Assembly: GCF_002179555.1 (NCBI RefSeq)
Contig: NZ_NHOU01000017.1
Location: 1-64,000 of the forward strand
Reading direction: 5' to 3'
From: Salinicola salarius
GTDB taxonomy: Bacteria > Pseudomonadota > Gammaproteobacteria > Pseudomonadales > Halomonadaceae
DNA length: 64,000 bases
This document shows positions 34,616 through 43,979 of this stretch, in pieces; within the stretch, counting starts at the first letter, position 1; every line of letters starts with the position of its first letter. Position numbers and translations under genes: made by a program. The notes beneath the pieces are model-generated. The model searched no databases and was not told the DNA's origin. It saw only the letters and a list, made by a program, of their open reading frames with translations.

Positions 34616-36526
34616 TCAGCCCTCCGTGGATTCGTTGGTGCGCTGTCTGGCCTGCGCATAGCGGTCGAGAAAGGCCTCGGCATCCAGTTCACCGATGATG
34701 CGGGCGCTGCGCTGCTCCTGACCGTCGGGACCGAACCACATCAGGGTCGGCGGACCGACGACACCGAAGTGCTGCATGATCGCCTGATCCTCGGCGTCGT
34801 AATCCGTGACGTCGATACTCAGCCGCTGCACGTCCTGGAGCGCATTCTTGACGGTCGGGTCGCTGAACACTTCCTGTTCGATGACCTCGCAGGAGACGCA
34901 CCAGTCCGCAGTGAATTCGACCAGTGTCATCTGGCCGCCGTTGGCGGTTGCCTGGATACGGCGTTCGAGCGTCGCCAGATCCTTTACATCGTCGAACGCG
35001 ATAGGCCCGGACCCGCTGGCGTCCTGGGAGGTCGCTGCCACACCGCTCGGGACGTAGACCGACAGTGGCCGCCACGGATCCCTGGCGCCACCGGCGGCAC
35101 CGATCAGGATCAACGCGCTCCACAGACCGATGATGGCGGCACCGGCGGTGGCGAACTGGGGCAGAATGCCGCCCGTGCCGGTGCCACGCGCCATGGCGAC
35201 GAGGGAGATCGCGGCGCCCAGGCCCAGCGCGCCCCACAGGCCAAGAACGAGGGCATCCGAGAGGATTCGGGCGACGAACCAGATCGCCATGCCCAGCAGC
35301 ACGAAGCCGAACAGTGCCTTGACGCGCGTCATCCAGGCGCCGGGCCTAGGCAGCAACTGGCTGCCGGCCGTGCCGATCAGTACCAGCGGGGCGCCCATGC
35401 CGAGGCCCAACGCGAGCAGCGCCGCGCCGCCAAGCCACGGATTGCCGGTTTCGGCGATGAAGAGCAGGGCGCCGGCGAGAGGAGCGGTCATGCAGGGGCC
35501 GACCAGCAGGGCGGAGAGCACCCCCATGACGGCAGCGCCCTTGAGTCGGCCGCCGCGCTGTTTCGACAGCCCCGCATCCAGGCGTTGACGCAGCGCTCGC
35601 GGTAGTTCGAGCTCGAAGGCGCCGAACATGGCGAGCGCCAGCACCACGAACAGCACCGAGAAGATGCCGATGAACCAGACATTCTGGAACAGCATCTGCA
35701 GGTTGGCGCCGGCCATGGCCGCGGCGACACCCAGTATCGCGTAGGTCGCGGCCATGGGCAGGATGTAGGCGAGGGAGAGCACGAAGCCGGCGGCACGCGG
35801 ACTCTCCCCGCTGCGACGTTGGCCGACGATCAGGCTGGAGAGAATGGGGATCATCGGCAGCACGCAAGGCGTGAAGGTCAACAGCAGGCCCAAGCCGAAG
35901 AAGGCTGCCAGCGTCCAGACCCAGTTGCCGCCGGCGAGCTGCGCCGCCAGCTGCTGATCTTCCGCCATCTCCGCGTCTGTCTGGGTCTGAGTGGTGGGGC
36001 TCGGTGCGGCAGACGATGGCGTGGCAGATGACGCGTTCGGCGTAGAGGTCGTAGCATCCGTTCGCGGCGCGTTCGCGTCCGTGGTGCCGCTCCCCGAGGT
36101 ACCGGAGGCGGATTCCAGCTCGAAACTCCGCTGCTGGGGCGGATAGCAGAGGCCGGCATCGGCGCAACCCTGCCAATGAAGGGTGAGGGTATCGGCTTCC
36201 CCTGGCTGCGTGGTCATGCTCAACGCATGACGGTAGATCTCGGAACGACCGAAGTACTCGTCCTCGATTGTCTCCCCCTCGGGGATATCGAGTGACAGTT
36301 CGCGCTCGTTGGCCTGAGCGGAGAAGCTGTGGCGATAGAGGTAGTAACCGGGCTCGATCTGCCAGTTGATCTCCAGGTTGTTGCCGTCTTGCACCAGCGT
36401 CGGTTTGAAGGCCTGATCCGGCGGCAGGAAGTCGCCCTGTTGTCCGAACGGATCCTGCGCCACAGCCAGCGTGGCAACGCCGAGCATTGCCAGCATCATA
36501 ATCCACCGTACTAGCCTGGACTGCAT
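34616..36526 (-). CDS. dsbD: DsbD, thiol:disulfide interchange protein
   Basis: 636 residues from the ATG at 36526; an in-frame ATG at 36553 would put the AAGGAGGAG ribosome-binding site inside the gene. Signal peptide, N-terminal DsbD-alpha domain (CADAGLCYPPQQRSFELE), a Thr/Ser-rich linker, eight TM helices with the redox cysteines (FTPCVLPMIPILSSL, LVGPCMTAPLAGALLF), and a C-terminal thioredoxin domain (FTADWCVSCEVIEQEVF). It carries electrons from cytoplasmic thioredoxin to DsbG and the TlpA-like protein. Confidence 0.95.
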   Translation of the reverse strand: MQSRLVRWIMMLAMLGVATLAVAQDPFGQQGDFLPPDQAFKPTLVQDGNNLEINWQIEPGYYLYRHSFSAQANERELSLDIPEGETIEDEYFGRSEIYRHALSMTTQPGEADTLTLHWQGCADAGLCYPPQQRSFELESASGTSGSGTTDANAPRTDATTSTPNASSATPSSAAPSPTTQTQTDAEMAEDQQLAAQLAGGNWVWTLAAFFGLGLLLTFTPCVLPMIPILSSLIVGQRRSGESPRAAGFVLSLAYILPMAATYAILGVAAAMAGANLQMLFQNVWFIGIFSVLFVVLALAMFGAFELELPRALRQRLDAGLSKQRGGRLKGAAVMGVLSALLVGPCMTAPLAGALLFIAETGNPWLGGAALLALGLGMGAPLVLIGTAGSQLLPRPGAWMTRVKALFGFVLLGMAIWFVARILSDALVLGLWGALGLGAAISLVAMARGTGTGGILPQFATAGAAIIGLWSALILIGAAGGARDPWRPLSVYVPSGVAATSQDASGSGPIAFDDVKDLATLERRIQATANGGQMTLVEFTADWCVSCEVIEQEVFSDPTVKNALQDVQRLSIDVTDYDAEDQAIMQHFGVVGPPTLMWFGPDGQEQRSARIIGELDAEAFLDRYAQARQRTNESTEG

Positions 36527-36927
36527 CAACTCCTCCTTCGCTCCTGCCCGCATCGACTGCGCTCCTGATTCGATGCCGCTAGGTTGGCTTATGGGGATGA
36601 GCTGAAAATGAATCCTCCCTATTCCTTTACTGCAACGCCGGTCTCGAAGCCTAAAAATCGATATCCATCCAGCGAAATCATTTTGGAAGGTTGATTCAAT
36701 TTAAATGACGAATTTGTTTTTAATTGCCGTCCCAATAGGCCGTTCATTCCTGTCCAGCCAAACCTTTGTGTTAGGTAATCAACGAGATAGGGCGATATTG
36801 GATATATATGTCATCAAAACTTGTTCGAAGTCTTGAAAGTCACTACACCTTGAATGGCTGTTGAATACAGTCCCGGTATAGTGATTGTCGATCAATGGGC
36901 GATAGTCAAAGCGCCAAAGGAGACGAG
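36527..36927. other. Intergenic region between divergent dsbD and the copper-storage gene
   Basis: About 400 bp, distinctly AT-richer than the coding sequence. It must hold two divergent promoters. I see no gene, no strong inverted repeat and no clear metal-regulator box. A weak minus-strand open frame (36779-37069) mostly overlaps the copper-storage gene and is rejected. Confidence 0.6.
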
Positions 36928-37254
36928 ATGGACTTCGGAAAATATCAATCCTGCATCGAGAGTTGTAATGTCTGTGCAGCTTACTGCGATGCCTGCTCTG
37001 TTGCCTGCCTGAAAGAAGACGACGTGAAAATGATGGCGGAATGTATCCGTCTGGACAGGCAGTGCGCACAGATCTGCCGTTTGGCGGCCTCCCTCATGGC
37101 GCAGGGTAGCGAATATGCCAGCCAGATCTGCAGACTCTGTGCAGATATCTGCAAGGCGTGTGGCGACGAGTGCGCCAAGCATGATGCCGAGCATTGCCAG
37201 GAGTGTGCCAAGGCTTGCCACCGCTGCGCCGAAGCGTGTGAAGCCATGGCGTAA
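36928..37254 (+). CDS. Four-helix-bundle copper-storage protein (Csp-like)
   Basis: 108 residues from the ATG at 36928 with AAAGGAGA before it. Cysteines recur at CxxC and CxxxC spacing along all four helices (CIESCNVCAAYCDACSVACL, CRLCADICKACGDECAKHD, CAKACHRCAEACE). There is no signal peptide, so it corresponds to the cytosolic Csp3 type that stores many Cu(I) ions. Monocistronic: a strong hairpin terminator follows 50 bp downstream. Confidence 0.92.
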   Translation: MDFGKYQSCIESCNVCAAYCDACSVACLKEDDVKMMAECIRLDRQCAQICRLAASLMAQGSEYASQICRLCADICKACGDECAKHDAEHCQECAKACHRCAEACEAMA

Positions 37255-37303
37255 CCAGCAGGAAGCAAGACGAAGAAGCAAGACGAAAAAGCACCTCCCT
37301 GTG

Positions 37304-37337
37304 AACGACCCGATATCCACCCGGATATCGGGTCGTT
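37304..37337 (+). terminator. Strong terminator after the copper-storage gene
   Basis: Perfect 15-bp stem AACGACCCGATATCC/GGATATCGGGTCGTT with loop ACCC, followed by a short T-run. The preceding bases contain a short GAAGCAAGACGA tandem repeat (37261-37287, period 13). Confidence 0.8.
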
Positions 37338-37531
37338 TCATGAGCGCCCGTTGCTGCACTTGACCCACGTTAATCCGTTATTCCGAAGGCGCGTGGCGAG
37401 TTATTCGACGCCATCTACGCTCAAGGAGATTTGTCGCGTACGAGTCCACTCATTCGTTCATTCATGCAGGATGCCTGCGTGTATGACTCGTACTGTTTCG
37501 ACACCCGACTCTGAAAATATCAGGAGGCATG

Positions 37532-38743
37532 ATGAAAGCCGTCGTCTTTCACGCTATCGGTGATATTCGCGTCGATGACGTTCCCGAGCCGCAACTTCAG
37601 GAACCGACCGATGCCATCATTCGGCTGACCACCTCTGCACTATGCGGCACCGACCTGCACTTCGTTCGCGGTTCCTTCACACCGATGCAAGCCGGCACCA
37701 TTCTCGGACACGAAGGCGTCGGTATCGTCGAGCAACTCGGCGACGACGTGCGCAATCTCGCTATCGGCGACCGGGTCGTCGTCTCCTCGACCATCGGCTG
37801 CGGCAACTGCTCCTACTGCCGCGCCGGTTACTACGCCCAATGCGACGTCGCCAACCCCAACGGCAAGCAGGCCGGCACCTCGTTCTTCGGCGGACCGGCG
37901 CCGACCGGACCCTTCAACGGCCTGCAGGCCGAGAAGGCGCGCATTCCGTTCGCCACCACCGTGCTGACCAAGCTGCCCGACGAAGTCAGCGACGAACAGG
38001 CGATCGTGATATCGGACATTCTGCCGACTGCCTACTTCGGCGCCGATCTCGCCGAGATCAAGGATGGCAACAGTGTCGCGGTGTTCGGCTGCGGCCCGGT
38101 GGGGCTGTGCGCCATCGTCAGCGCCAAGCTGTTCGGCGCCGGCCGGGTCTTCGCCATCGACTCCAAGCCGGATCGTCTCGACAAGGCGCGCAAGCTGGGC
38201 GCGGAGTGCATCAACTTCGATCGGGAAGATCCGGTCGAGACGCTGCAGCGTCTGACCGGCGGGATCGGTCCGGATCGTGCCATCGATGCGGTGGGGATCG
38301 ATGCCGAGCACGCCCACGATGCCCACGCCGGCGACAAGAGCGACATCGAGACCGAGGAGCAGGAGTCGCGTGCCAACGCCCCGGAAACGAATCCCGACGG
38401 TGACAACTGGCATCCCGGCGATGCGCCGAGTCAGGCGCTGCAGTGGGCGGTTCGCAGTCTGGCCAAGGCCGGCACGCTGTCGATCATCGGCGTCTACCCG
38501 CCGGATTTCCGCCAGTTCCCGATCGGCATGGCGATGAATCGCAACCTGACGCTGAAGATGGGCAACTGCAACCACAGCAAGTACATCCCCAAGCTGGTCG
38601 ACATGACCCGGACGGGGCTGATCGACCCGGCGGAGATCCTCAGCCAGGCCACGCCGATCTCCGACGTGCTCGAAGCCTACGAGGCATTCGATCGTCGCGA
38701 GGAAGGCTGGATCAAGGTCGAGCTCGAGCCGCAGGCGGATTGA
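37532..38743 (+). CDS. Zinc-dependent alcohol/formaldehyde dehydrogenase
   Basis: 403 residues from the ATG at 37532 (AGGAGG four bases upstream; the ATG at 37529 is too close). Zinc motifs: LCGTDLHFVRG and GHEGVGIVEQLG for the catalytic zinc, and CGNCSYCRAGYYAQCD for the structural zinc. NAD motif VAVFGCGPVGLCAIV. A hydrophilic insert rich in His, Asp and Glu (about residues 255-290) is typical of the glutathione-independent formaldehyde dehydrogenase-like group. Formaldehyde from demethylation downstream in this window would be a sensible substrate, but this is inference. Confidence 0.87.
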   Translation: MKAVVFHAIGDIRVDDVPEPQLQEPTDAIIRLTTSALCGTDLHFVRGSFTPMQAGTILGHEGVGIVEQLGDDVRNLAIGDRVVVSSTIGCGNCSYCRAGYYAQCDVANPNGKQAGTSFFGGPAPTGPFNGLQAEKARIPFATTVLTKLPDEVSDEQAIVISDILPTAYFGADLAEIKDGNSVAVFGCGPVGLCAIVSAKLFGAGRVFAIDSKPDRLDKARKLGAECINFDREDPVETLQRLTGGIGPDRAIDAVGIDAEHAHDAHAGDKSDIETEEQESRANAPETNPDGDNWHPGDAPSQALQWAVRSLAKAGTLSIIGVYPPDFRQFPIGMAMNRNLTLKMGNCNHSKYIPKLVDMTRTGLIDPAEILSQATPISDVLEAYEAFDRREEGWIKVELEPQAD

Positions 38744-38780
38744 CGCTCATTCGATCTGGGCGCGCCCATAGGGAGGAAGC

Positions 38781-40244
38781 ATGCAGGAGCATCGGTTCGA
38801 GGTCGCGGTCATCGGTGCCGGTAGCGCGGGACTGGCGGCTTGGCAGGCTGCCAGCAACCACACCGATAGCGTGGCGCTGATCGAAGGCGGAACCTCCGGC
38901 ACGACCTGCGCCCGGGTGGGTTGCATGCCCAGCAAACTGCTGACTGCAGCAGCCAATGCGGCGCATCAGGTTCGTCATGTCGCGCCGTTTGGCGTACGGC
39001 TCGACGGCGAAGTGCGCGTGGATGGCGAAGCGGTGATGACGCGCGTCCGCCAGGAGCGGGATCGGTTCGTGGGCCATGTGCTGGAGTCGATGGATTCCAT
39101 TCCCGAGTCGTGCCGATATCAGGGGTTGGCCCGTTTTGAAGACTCCCATACGCTGCTCATCGGTGATGACGTTCGGCTTACCGCAGAGAGAGTCGTCATT
39201 GCCACCGGATCGCGGCCGGTCATTCCCGAGCCATTCGAGATTGCCGGGGATCGGCTGGTGACCAGCGATACCTTGTTCGAATGGCGGACGCTGCCCGAAT
39301 CAGTGGCAGTGTTCGGCCCGGGGACCACCGGGCTGGAACTGGCCCAGGCGCTAGCGAGACTCGGCGTGCGAGTGCGCCTGTTCGGTCAGCACGGCAGTCT
39401 GGGCGTGCTGACCGATGACAAGGTGATCGCCCAATGCGAGCGCTTGTTCAACGAGGAGTTCTATCTCGATACGCGCGGCGATGCGGAAATCGTCGAGCGC
39501 CATGGCGATCAGGTGAGGGTGCGCTTTACCGATCGCCGATCCAACGAATCCATGACCGAATCTTTCGATCACGCGCTGATCGCGACGGGGCGCAAGCCCA
39601 ATGTCGATAGGCTCGAGTTGCCCCGCGCCGGGCTGGCGCTGGACGAGCGGGGCATGCCGGAGGTCGATCGCCATACGCTGCGCTGTCGCAACGGGGACGG
39701 GGCGTTCGGCCATATCTACATGGCTGGCGATGTCGACAACGATACGCCGGTCCTGCACGAGGCGACGGACGAAGGCAAGATCGCCGGCGACAACGCCGGC
39801 CGCGGGAAAGGCGTCTACGCTGCGCCGCGCCGTTCCCCGCTGAGCATCGCGTTCTGCGAGCCGCAGATGGCCCGCGTCGGGCCCGGGCATGCCGCGCTGG
39901 CGGAGCAGCACGGCGACAGGCTGAGCGTCAGCGAATTCTCCTACGAGAACCAGGGCCGGGCTCGCATCATGGCGGCCAATCGGGGCTATCTGCGCCTCTA
40001 CGGCGAATATGGCAGTGGTCGTTTTCTCGGCGCCGAGCTCTGCGCGCCCGCGGGCGAACATCTGGCGCACCTGCTTGCCTGGGCGCATCAGCAGGCGTTG
40101 TCCGTGCCGGAAATGTTGGGAATGCCGTTTTATCACCCGACGCTGGAAGAGGGGCTTCAGACCGCGCTACGCGAGCTGAGCGCTCGGCTGCTGCTGAAAC
40201 CGGCGATGGTGAATCAATGTATGGAGTGTGGCCCCGGCGCCTAG
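38781..40244 (+). CDS. Dihydrolipoyl dehydrogenase-family flavoprotein
   Basis: 487 residues. FAD motif VIGAGSAGLAAWQAA, redox-active disulfide TTCARVGCMPSKLL, NAD domain VAVFGPGTTGLELAQALARL, second FAD motif HIYMAGDVDND, and the C-terminal HPTLEEGLQTAL with the catalytic His-Glu pair. This fits dihydrolipoyl dehydrogenase rather than mercuric reductase, as there are no C-terminal vicinal cysteines. No 2-oxoacid dehydrogenase genes are adjacent, so its partner is unknown. Confidence 0.85.
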   Translation: MQEHRFEVAVIGAGSAGLAAWQAASNHTDSVALIEGGTSGTTCARVGCMPSKLLTAAANAAHQVRHVAPFGVRLDGEVRVDGEAVMTRVRQERDRFVGHVLESMDSIPESCRYQGLARFEDSHTLLIGDDVRLTAERVVIATGSRPVIPEPFEIAGDRLVTSDTLFEWRTLPESVAVFGPGTTGLELAQALARLGVRVRLFGQHGSLGVLTDDKVIAQCERLFNEEFYLDTRGDAEIVERHGDQVRVRFTDRRSNESMTESFDHALIATGRKPNVDRLELPRAGLALDERGMPEVDRHTLRCRNGDGAFGHIYMAGDVDNDTPVLHEATDEGKIAGDNAGRGKGVYAAPRRSPLSIAFCEPQMARVGPGHAALAEQHGDRLSVSEFSYENQGRARIMAANRGYLRLYGEYGSGRFLGAELCAPAGEHLAHLLAWAHQQALSVPEMLGMPFYHPTLEEGLQTALRELSARLLLKPAMVNQCMECGPGA

Positions 40245-40398
40245 CGGCTGCCGGGAGAGACCTGGGCTGACCGATAATCGTCAGGCGCCAGGCCTAATCA
40301 CATCTATTCGTTGCTCCAACCGACAGGCCCGCAGCTCGGAAGTTGGACACGCCGTCGCGGCGCTGTCGGATCGACCGAAGTGTCTTCGCGTCCGCGAA

Positions 40399-41331
40399 TC
40401 AGGCCCTGAGTTCACGCTCCAGCTGGGGCATCACCTCGAACAGGTCACCGACCAGGCCGTAGTCGGCGACCTTGAAGATCGGTGCTTCCTCGTCGTTGTT
40501 GATCGCCACGATCACGCGGGAATCCTTCATGCCCGCCAAGTGCTGGATCGCACCGCTGATGCCCACGGCGATATAGAGATCCGGCGCGACCACCTTGCCG
40601 GTCTGGCCGACCTGCATGTCGTTGGAGACGTAACCCGCATCCACCGCCGCGCGGGAGGCGCCGATGGCGGCGTCGAGCTGCGCCGCCACGCCTTCGAGCA
40701 GCTTGAAGTTTTCGACGCTGCCGAGCCCGCGTCCGCCGGAGACGACGACTCGCGCACTGCCCAGCTCCGGCCCCTGGTTCGTTGCGCGTGCGTCGCTGAC
40801 GAAAGTGGAAAGGTCGTTGTCGACGACAGTGTCGAGCGCCTGGATCTGGGCGTTGCCGCCCGAGCCGACCGCATCGAAGGCGCTGGTGCGTACGGTGATG
40901 ACCTTGAGCGGCGCGCCGTTACGCACCGTGGCGATGGCGCCGCCGGCGTAGATCGGACGTTTGAACGTCTCGGCGGATTCGACACCGATGATGTCCGACA
41001 CTTGGGGCACGCCCTTGAGCGCTGCCACGCGGGGCAAGACGTTCTTGCCGGTCGTGGAAGACCCCGCCAGCAAGTGGGTGTAGTTCGCGACCAGCGTGTC
41101 GAGCAGTGTGGCCATCGGCTCCGCCAACTGATGGGCATAGACGGTGTGGTCCGCTGTCAGTACCGCGCGCACGCCATCCAGACGTGCGGCGGCTTCGGCC
41201 ACGGCGCCGATGCCTTCTCCCGCGACGAGAATATCGATTTCCCCGCCGATCTGGCGGGCCGCCTCGACCACGTGGGCGGTGGCCTCGGCTAGGGTGTCGT
41301 CTTGATGCTCAGCAACGATCAGGATGCTCAT
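40399..41331 (-). CDS. etfA: Electron transfer flavoprotein alpha subunit
   Basis: 310 residues. The C-terminal FAD-binding domain has [40 protein letters not shown] and [20 protein letters not shown], the EtfA signature. With EtfB it accepts electrons from flavin dehydrogenases; here the likely donor is the N-methylproline demethylase at 45595. Third gene of putP-etfB-etfA. Confidence 0.95.
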   Translation of the reverse strand: MSILIVAEHQDDTLAEATAHVVEAARQIGGEIDILVAGEGIGAVAEAAARLDGVRAVLTADHTVYAHQLAEPMATLLDTLVANYTHLLAGSSTTGKNVLPRVAALKGVPQVSDIIGVESAETFKRPIYAGGAIATVRNGAPLKVITVRTSAFDAVGSGGNAQIQALDTVVDNDLSTFVSDARATNQGPELGSARVVVSGGRGLGSVENFKLLEGVAAQLDAAIGASRAAVDAGYVSNDMQVGQTGKVVAPDLYIAVGISGAIQHLAGMKDSRVIVAINNDEEAPIFKVADYGLVGDLFEVMPQLERELRA

Positions 41332-41387
41332 GCGGTCAGCTCCTTTAAGGACGTGTTCCGGGACTCGTTTCCAGGGTTTGTCTGGTG

Positions 41388-41428
41388 CTTTTTCAAAGGT
41401 CTTTGTTCAAAGCACTTTGTTCAAAGCA
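41388..41428 (-). repeat. 14-bp tandem repeat spanning the etfB stop codon
   Basis: CTTTGTTCAAAGCA at 41401-41414 and 41415-41428, with a degenerate third unit at 41388-41400. Read on the minus strand, the unit is the last codons plus TGA stop of etfB (AAA GTG CTT TGA AC), repeated downstream towards etfA. Confidence 0.9.
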
Positions 41429-42170
41429 CTTTGGCTTCGTGCTTCAGCTTTTCCACCAGCTCGCTGACCGAGCCGACCTTGACGCCGCCGTTGCGCTCGG
41501 CAGGCGTTTCGACCCGCTCGAGCGTGAGATGGCGATCGATTTCCACCCCGAGCGATTCGAGAGAGCGCGTGTCGATGGGCTTTTTCTTGGCCTTCATGAT
41601 GTCAGGGAGGCGAGCATGACGAGGCTCGTTCAGGCGCAGGTCCGTGGTGATCACCGTCGGTAGACGCAACGCTAGCGTCTCATGGCCGCCGTCGACTTCG
41701 CGGGTCACCGTGACGTGCTCGTCGTCGACGGCCAGCTCGGAGGCGAAGGTGCCTTGGCCCATGCCGGTCAGCGCCGCCAGCATCTGACCGGTCTGGTTGT
41801 TGTCGCTGTCGATCGCCTGCTTGCCGAGAATTACCAGCCCCGGCTGTTCCTCCTCGACGATCTTCTCCATGACGCGAGCGACGTCCAGCGAGTCGACGCG
41901 TTCCTCGCTCTCGATATGCAGAGCCCGGTCGACGCCGAGCGCCATCGCCGTGCGCAACTGCTCTTGGGCGCCTTTCGGCCCGACGCTCACCGCGACGATC
42001 TCGGTAGCGATACCTTTTTCCTTCAGTCGGATCGCCTCTTCCACGGCGATCTCGCAGAACGGATTCATGGCCATCTTGGTATGGGTCAGGTCGACATCGG
42101 TGTTATCCGGCCGCACCCGTACCTGAACGTTGTAATCAATGACGCGCTTGACGCCGACGAGAACCTTCAT
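41421..42170 (-). CDS. etfB: Electron transfer flavoprotein beta subunit
   Basis: 249 residues: MKVLVGVKRVIDYNVQVRVR at the start, the signature VAVSVGPKGAQEQLRTAMALG, and AIDSDNNQTGQMLAALTGMG. Binds AMP and forms the ETF heterodimer with EtfA. Its ATG overlaps the putP stop by 4 bp (ATGA), so both are one transcript. Confidence 0.95.
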   Translation of the reverse strand: MKVLVGVKRVIDYNVQVRVRPDNTDVDLTHTKMAMNPFCEIAVEEAIRLKEKGIATEIVAVSVGPKGAQEQLRTAMALGVDRALHIESEERVDSLDVARVMEKIVEEEQPGLVILGKQAIDSDNNQTGQMLAALTGMGQGTFASELAVDDEHVTVTREVDGGHETLALRLPTVITTDLRLNEPRHARLPDIMKAKKKPIDTRSLESLGVEIDRHLTLERVETPAERNGGVKVGSVSELVEKLKHEAKVL

Positions 42171-43678
42171 GCGTGAACCTCCTGTTCAGGCCCGTGGAGT
42201 TCGGACTGCATCTCGTTGAATTGACGCAGGACCGGAGAGATCGGTGCCGCCGTGACGAGCGAGACGAGCACGATGGCGACCAGCGAGAAGACGAAGCCGG
42301 GTGCAATTTCGTAGAGATCGAAAAGGCCGCCCGAGATTCGTGACCAGACAATGACGGTGATACCACCGACGACGATGCCTGCCAGCGCGCCCCACTGGTT
42401 CATGCGCTTCCAGTAAAGCGAGAGAATCAGCGTCGGGCCGAAGCAAGCGCCGAAGCCAGCCCAGGCATAGGAAACCAGATCCAGGACATCGGAATCGGGA
42501 ACCAGCGCCAGCATCAACGCCACTGCCGAGACGCCGAGTACAGCCAGGCGGCCGACCATCAACAGTTCCTTCTGAGAGGCGTGCTTGCGGAAGGTCGCCT
42601 TGTAGATATCGTCGGCGATGGTCGAGGAGCAGATCAGCAGCTGCGAATCCGCCGTGGACATGACCGCTGCCAGAATGGCGGTCAATAGAACGCCGGCGAT
42701 GACCGGGTTGAACAACATGTCGACCATGAACATGAATATGCGCTCCTGGTCGGCAAGTCCGTCGGCGAAGAAGCCGTGGCCCAATACACCGATCGACAGC
42801 GCGCAAATCAGGCCGATTCCGGTCCAGGAAACTGCTACGCGGCGGGCGAAAGGAATGTTGCGGTGGTCATCGATACCGGCAAAGCGCGCCAGTGCGTGAG
42901 GCTGGCCGAAGTAACCCAATCCCCAGGCGAGCGAACTGGCGATGGCGATCCAGGTCAGCTGTTCGCCGCTGGCGGCATCGGTGAACCACTGAAGAATATG
43001 AGGGGATTCGTTCTGGACCGACGCGATGGAAGCTTCGATACCGCCGAGCTCCATGATCGCGGCGATCGGCACTGCGACCAGGGCGAACAGCATCATGATG
43101 CCCTGCAGCACGTCAGTCCAGGAGACCGCCAGGTAGCCGCCGAAGAAGGTATAGGAGATGATCGCCAGCATGCCGATCACCACGGCAAGCTCGTAGTTCA
43201 TGCCGAAAACGGTATTGAGCAACTTGCCGCCGGCCACGAGTCCCGAACTGGTATAGAAGAGATAAAAGACGATGATGAACAGCGAGGCAACCAGGCGTAA
43301 TACCTTGGTGTGCTGCTGGAATCGCTCGGCGAGAAACTCAGGGATCGTCAACGAATTGTTCGCCACGAAGCTGTAGACGCGCAGGCGCTGGGCGACGATC
43401 AACCAGTTCAGCAACGAGCCGGTGAGCAGTCCGGCGGCGACCCAGAACGAGGAAAGACCTGAAAGATAAGCGGCGCCGGGCATGGCCACCATCAGCCAGC
43501 CGGACATTTCCGAAGCACCGGTGGAAATGGCGGTAGCGAAGGGGCCGAGAGAACGGCCACCCAGCACGTAATCGGAGAAGTCCGAGGATCGCTTCCACGC
43601 CACGTAACCGATAATCAACATGACGATGAAATAGACCATGAAGGTGGTAACGACCACCGCATTATTATTGTCCAGCAT
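42167..43678 (-). CDS. putP: Sodium/proline symporter
   Basis: 503 residues, about 13 TM helices of the SSS family. PutP hallmarks: RSLGPFATAISTGASEMSGW, LNWLIVAQRLR, and SWAWGLGYFGQPHALARF-like segment (ASSLAWGLGYFGQPHALARF). It imports proline or related compounds with Na+, apt for a halophile. First gene of putP-etfB-etfA; the link to ETF suggests uptake of a methylated proline. Confidence 0.93.
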   Translation of the reverse strand: MLDNNNAVVVTTFMVYFIVMLIIGYVAWKRSSDFSDYVLGGRSLGPFATAISTGASEMSGWLMVAMPGAAYLSGLSSFWVAAGLLTGSLLNWLIVAQRLRVYSFVANNSLTIPEFLAERFQQHTKVLRLVASLFIIVFYLFYTSSGLVAGGKLLNTVFGMNYELAVVIGMLAIISYTFFGGYLAVSWTDVLQGIMMLFALVAVPIAAIMELGGIEASIASVQNESPHILQWFTDAASGEQLTWIAIASSLAWGLGYFGQPHALARFAGIDDHRNIPFARRVAVSWTGIGLICALSIGVLGHGFFADGLADQERIFMFMVDMLFNPVIAGVLLTAILAAVMSTADSQLLICSSTIADDIYKATFRKHASQKELLMVGRLAVLGVSAVALMLALVPDSDVLDLVSYAWAGFGACFGPTLILSLYWKRMNQWGALAGIVVGGITVIVWSRISGGLFDLYEIAPGFVFSLVAIVLVSLVTAAPISPVLRQFNEMQSELHGPEQEVHA

Positions 43679-43979
43679 GACGCGGTCTCCTTTTCAGGGC
43701 ATTGGCTTTTTCAGGGCACAAGCAGGCCCGGCAACGGTTGAACGTTGCTAAATCGTTGTTGGCAGAGGGTTTTTCAGGGGTGGTTATACCCCAAAAGCGT
43801 TACTGCCCGGACGGACGACCACCGGCGCCATCGAGCCTGCAATGCGCAGGGATTCGGGCATTCGCGAATGGCGTCGTCGATGGCGGTTCAGCGTGGTTCG
43901 CCGGGTCTTGGGGTGAAATTGTCGCGAGGTTCATGAGGATTCCTTGTCATTGTTGATATTGGGGTTGGGTGATCTTCGA
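43679..43979. other. Intergenic region upstream of putP
   Basis: 300 bp with no gene. It contains three copies of TTTTTCAGGG (near 43685-43695, 43703-43715 and 43769-43779), two of them in a 17-bp-like tandem just before the putP start. A palindrome CGGGCATTCGCGAATGGCG occurs around 43857. The putP promoter must lie here on the minus strand; I cannot point to its boxes. Confidence 0.5.

Noticed and set aside
38781-40244. Mercuric reductase
   Set aside because: The active-site disulfide fits, but the C-terminal vicinal cysteines and N-terminal HMA domain are absent, HPTLEE is as in lipoamide dehydrogenases, and no other mer gene is near.
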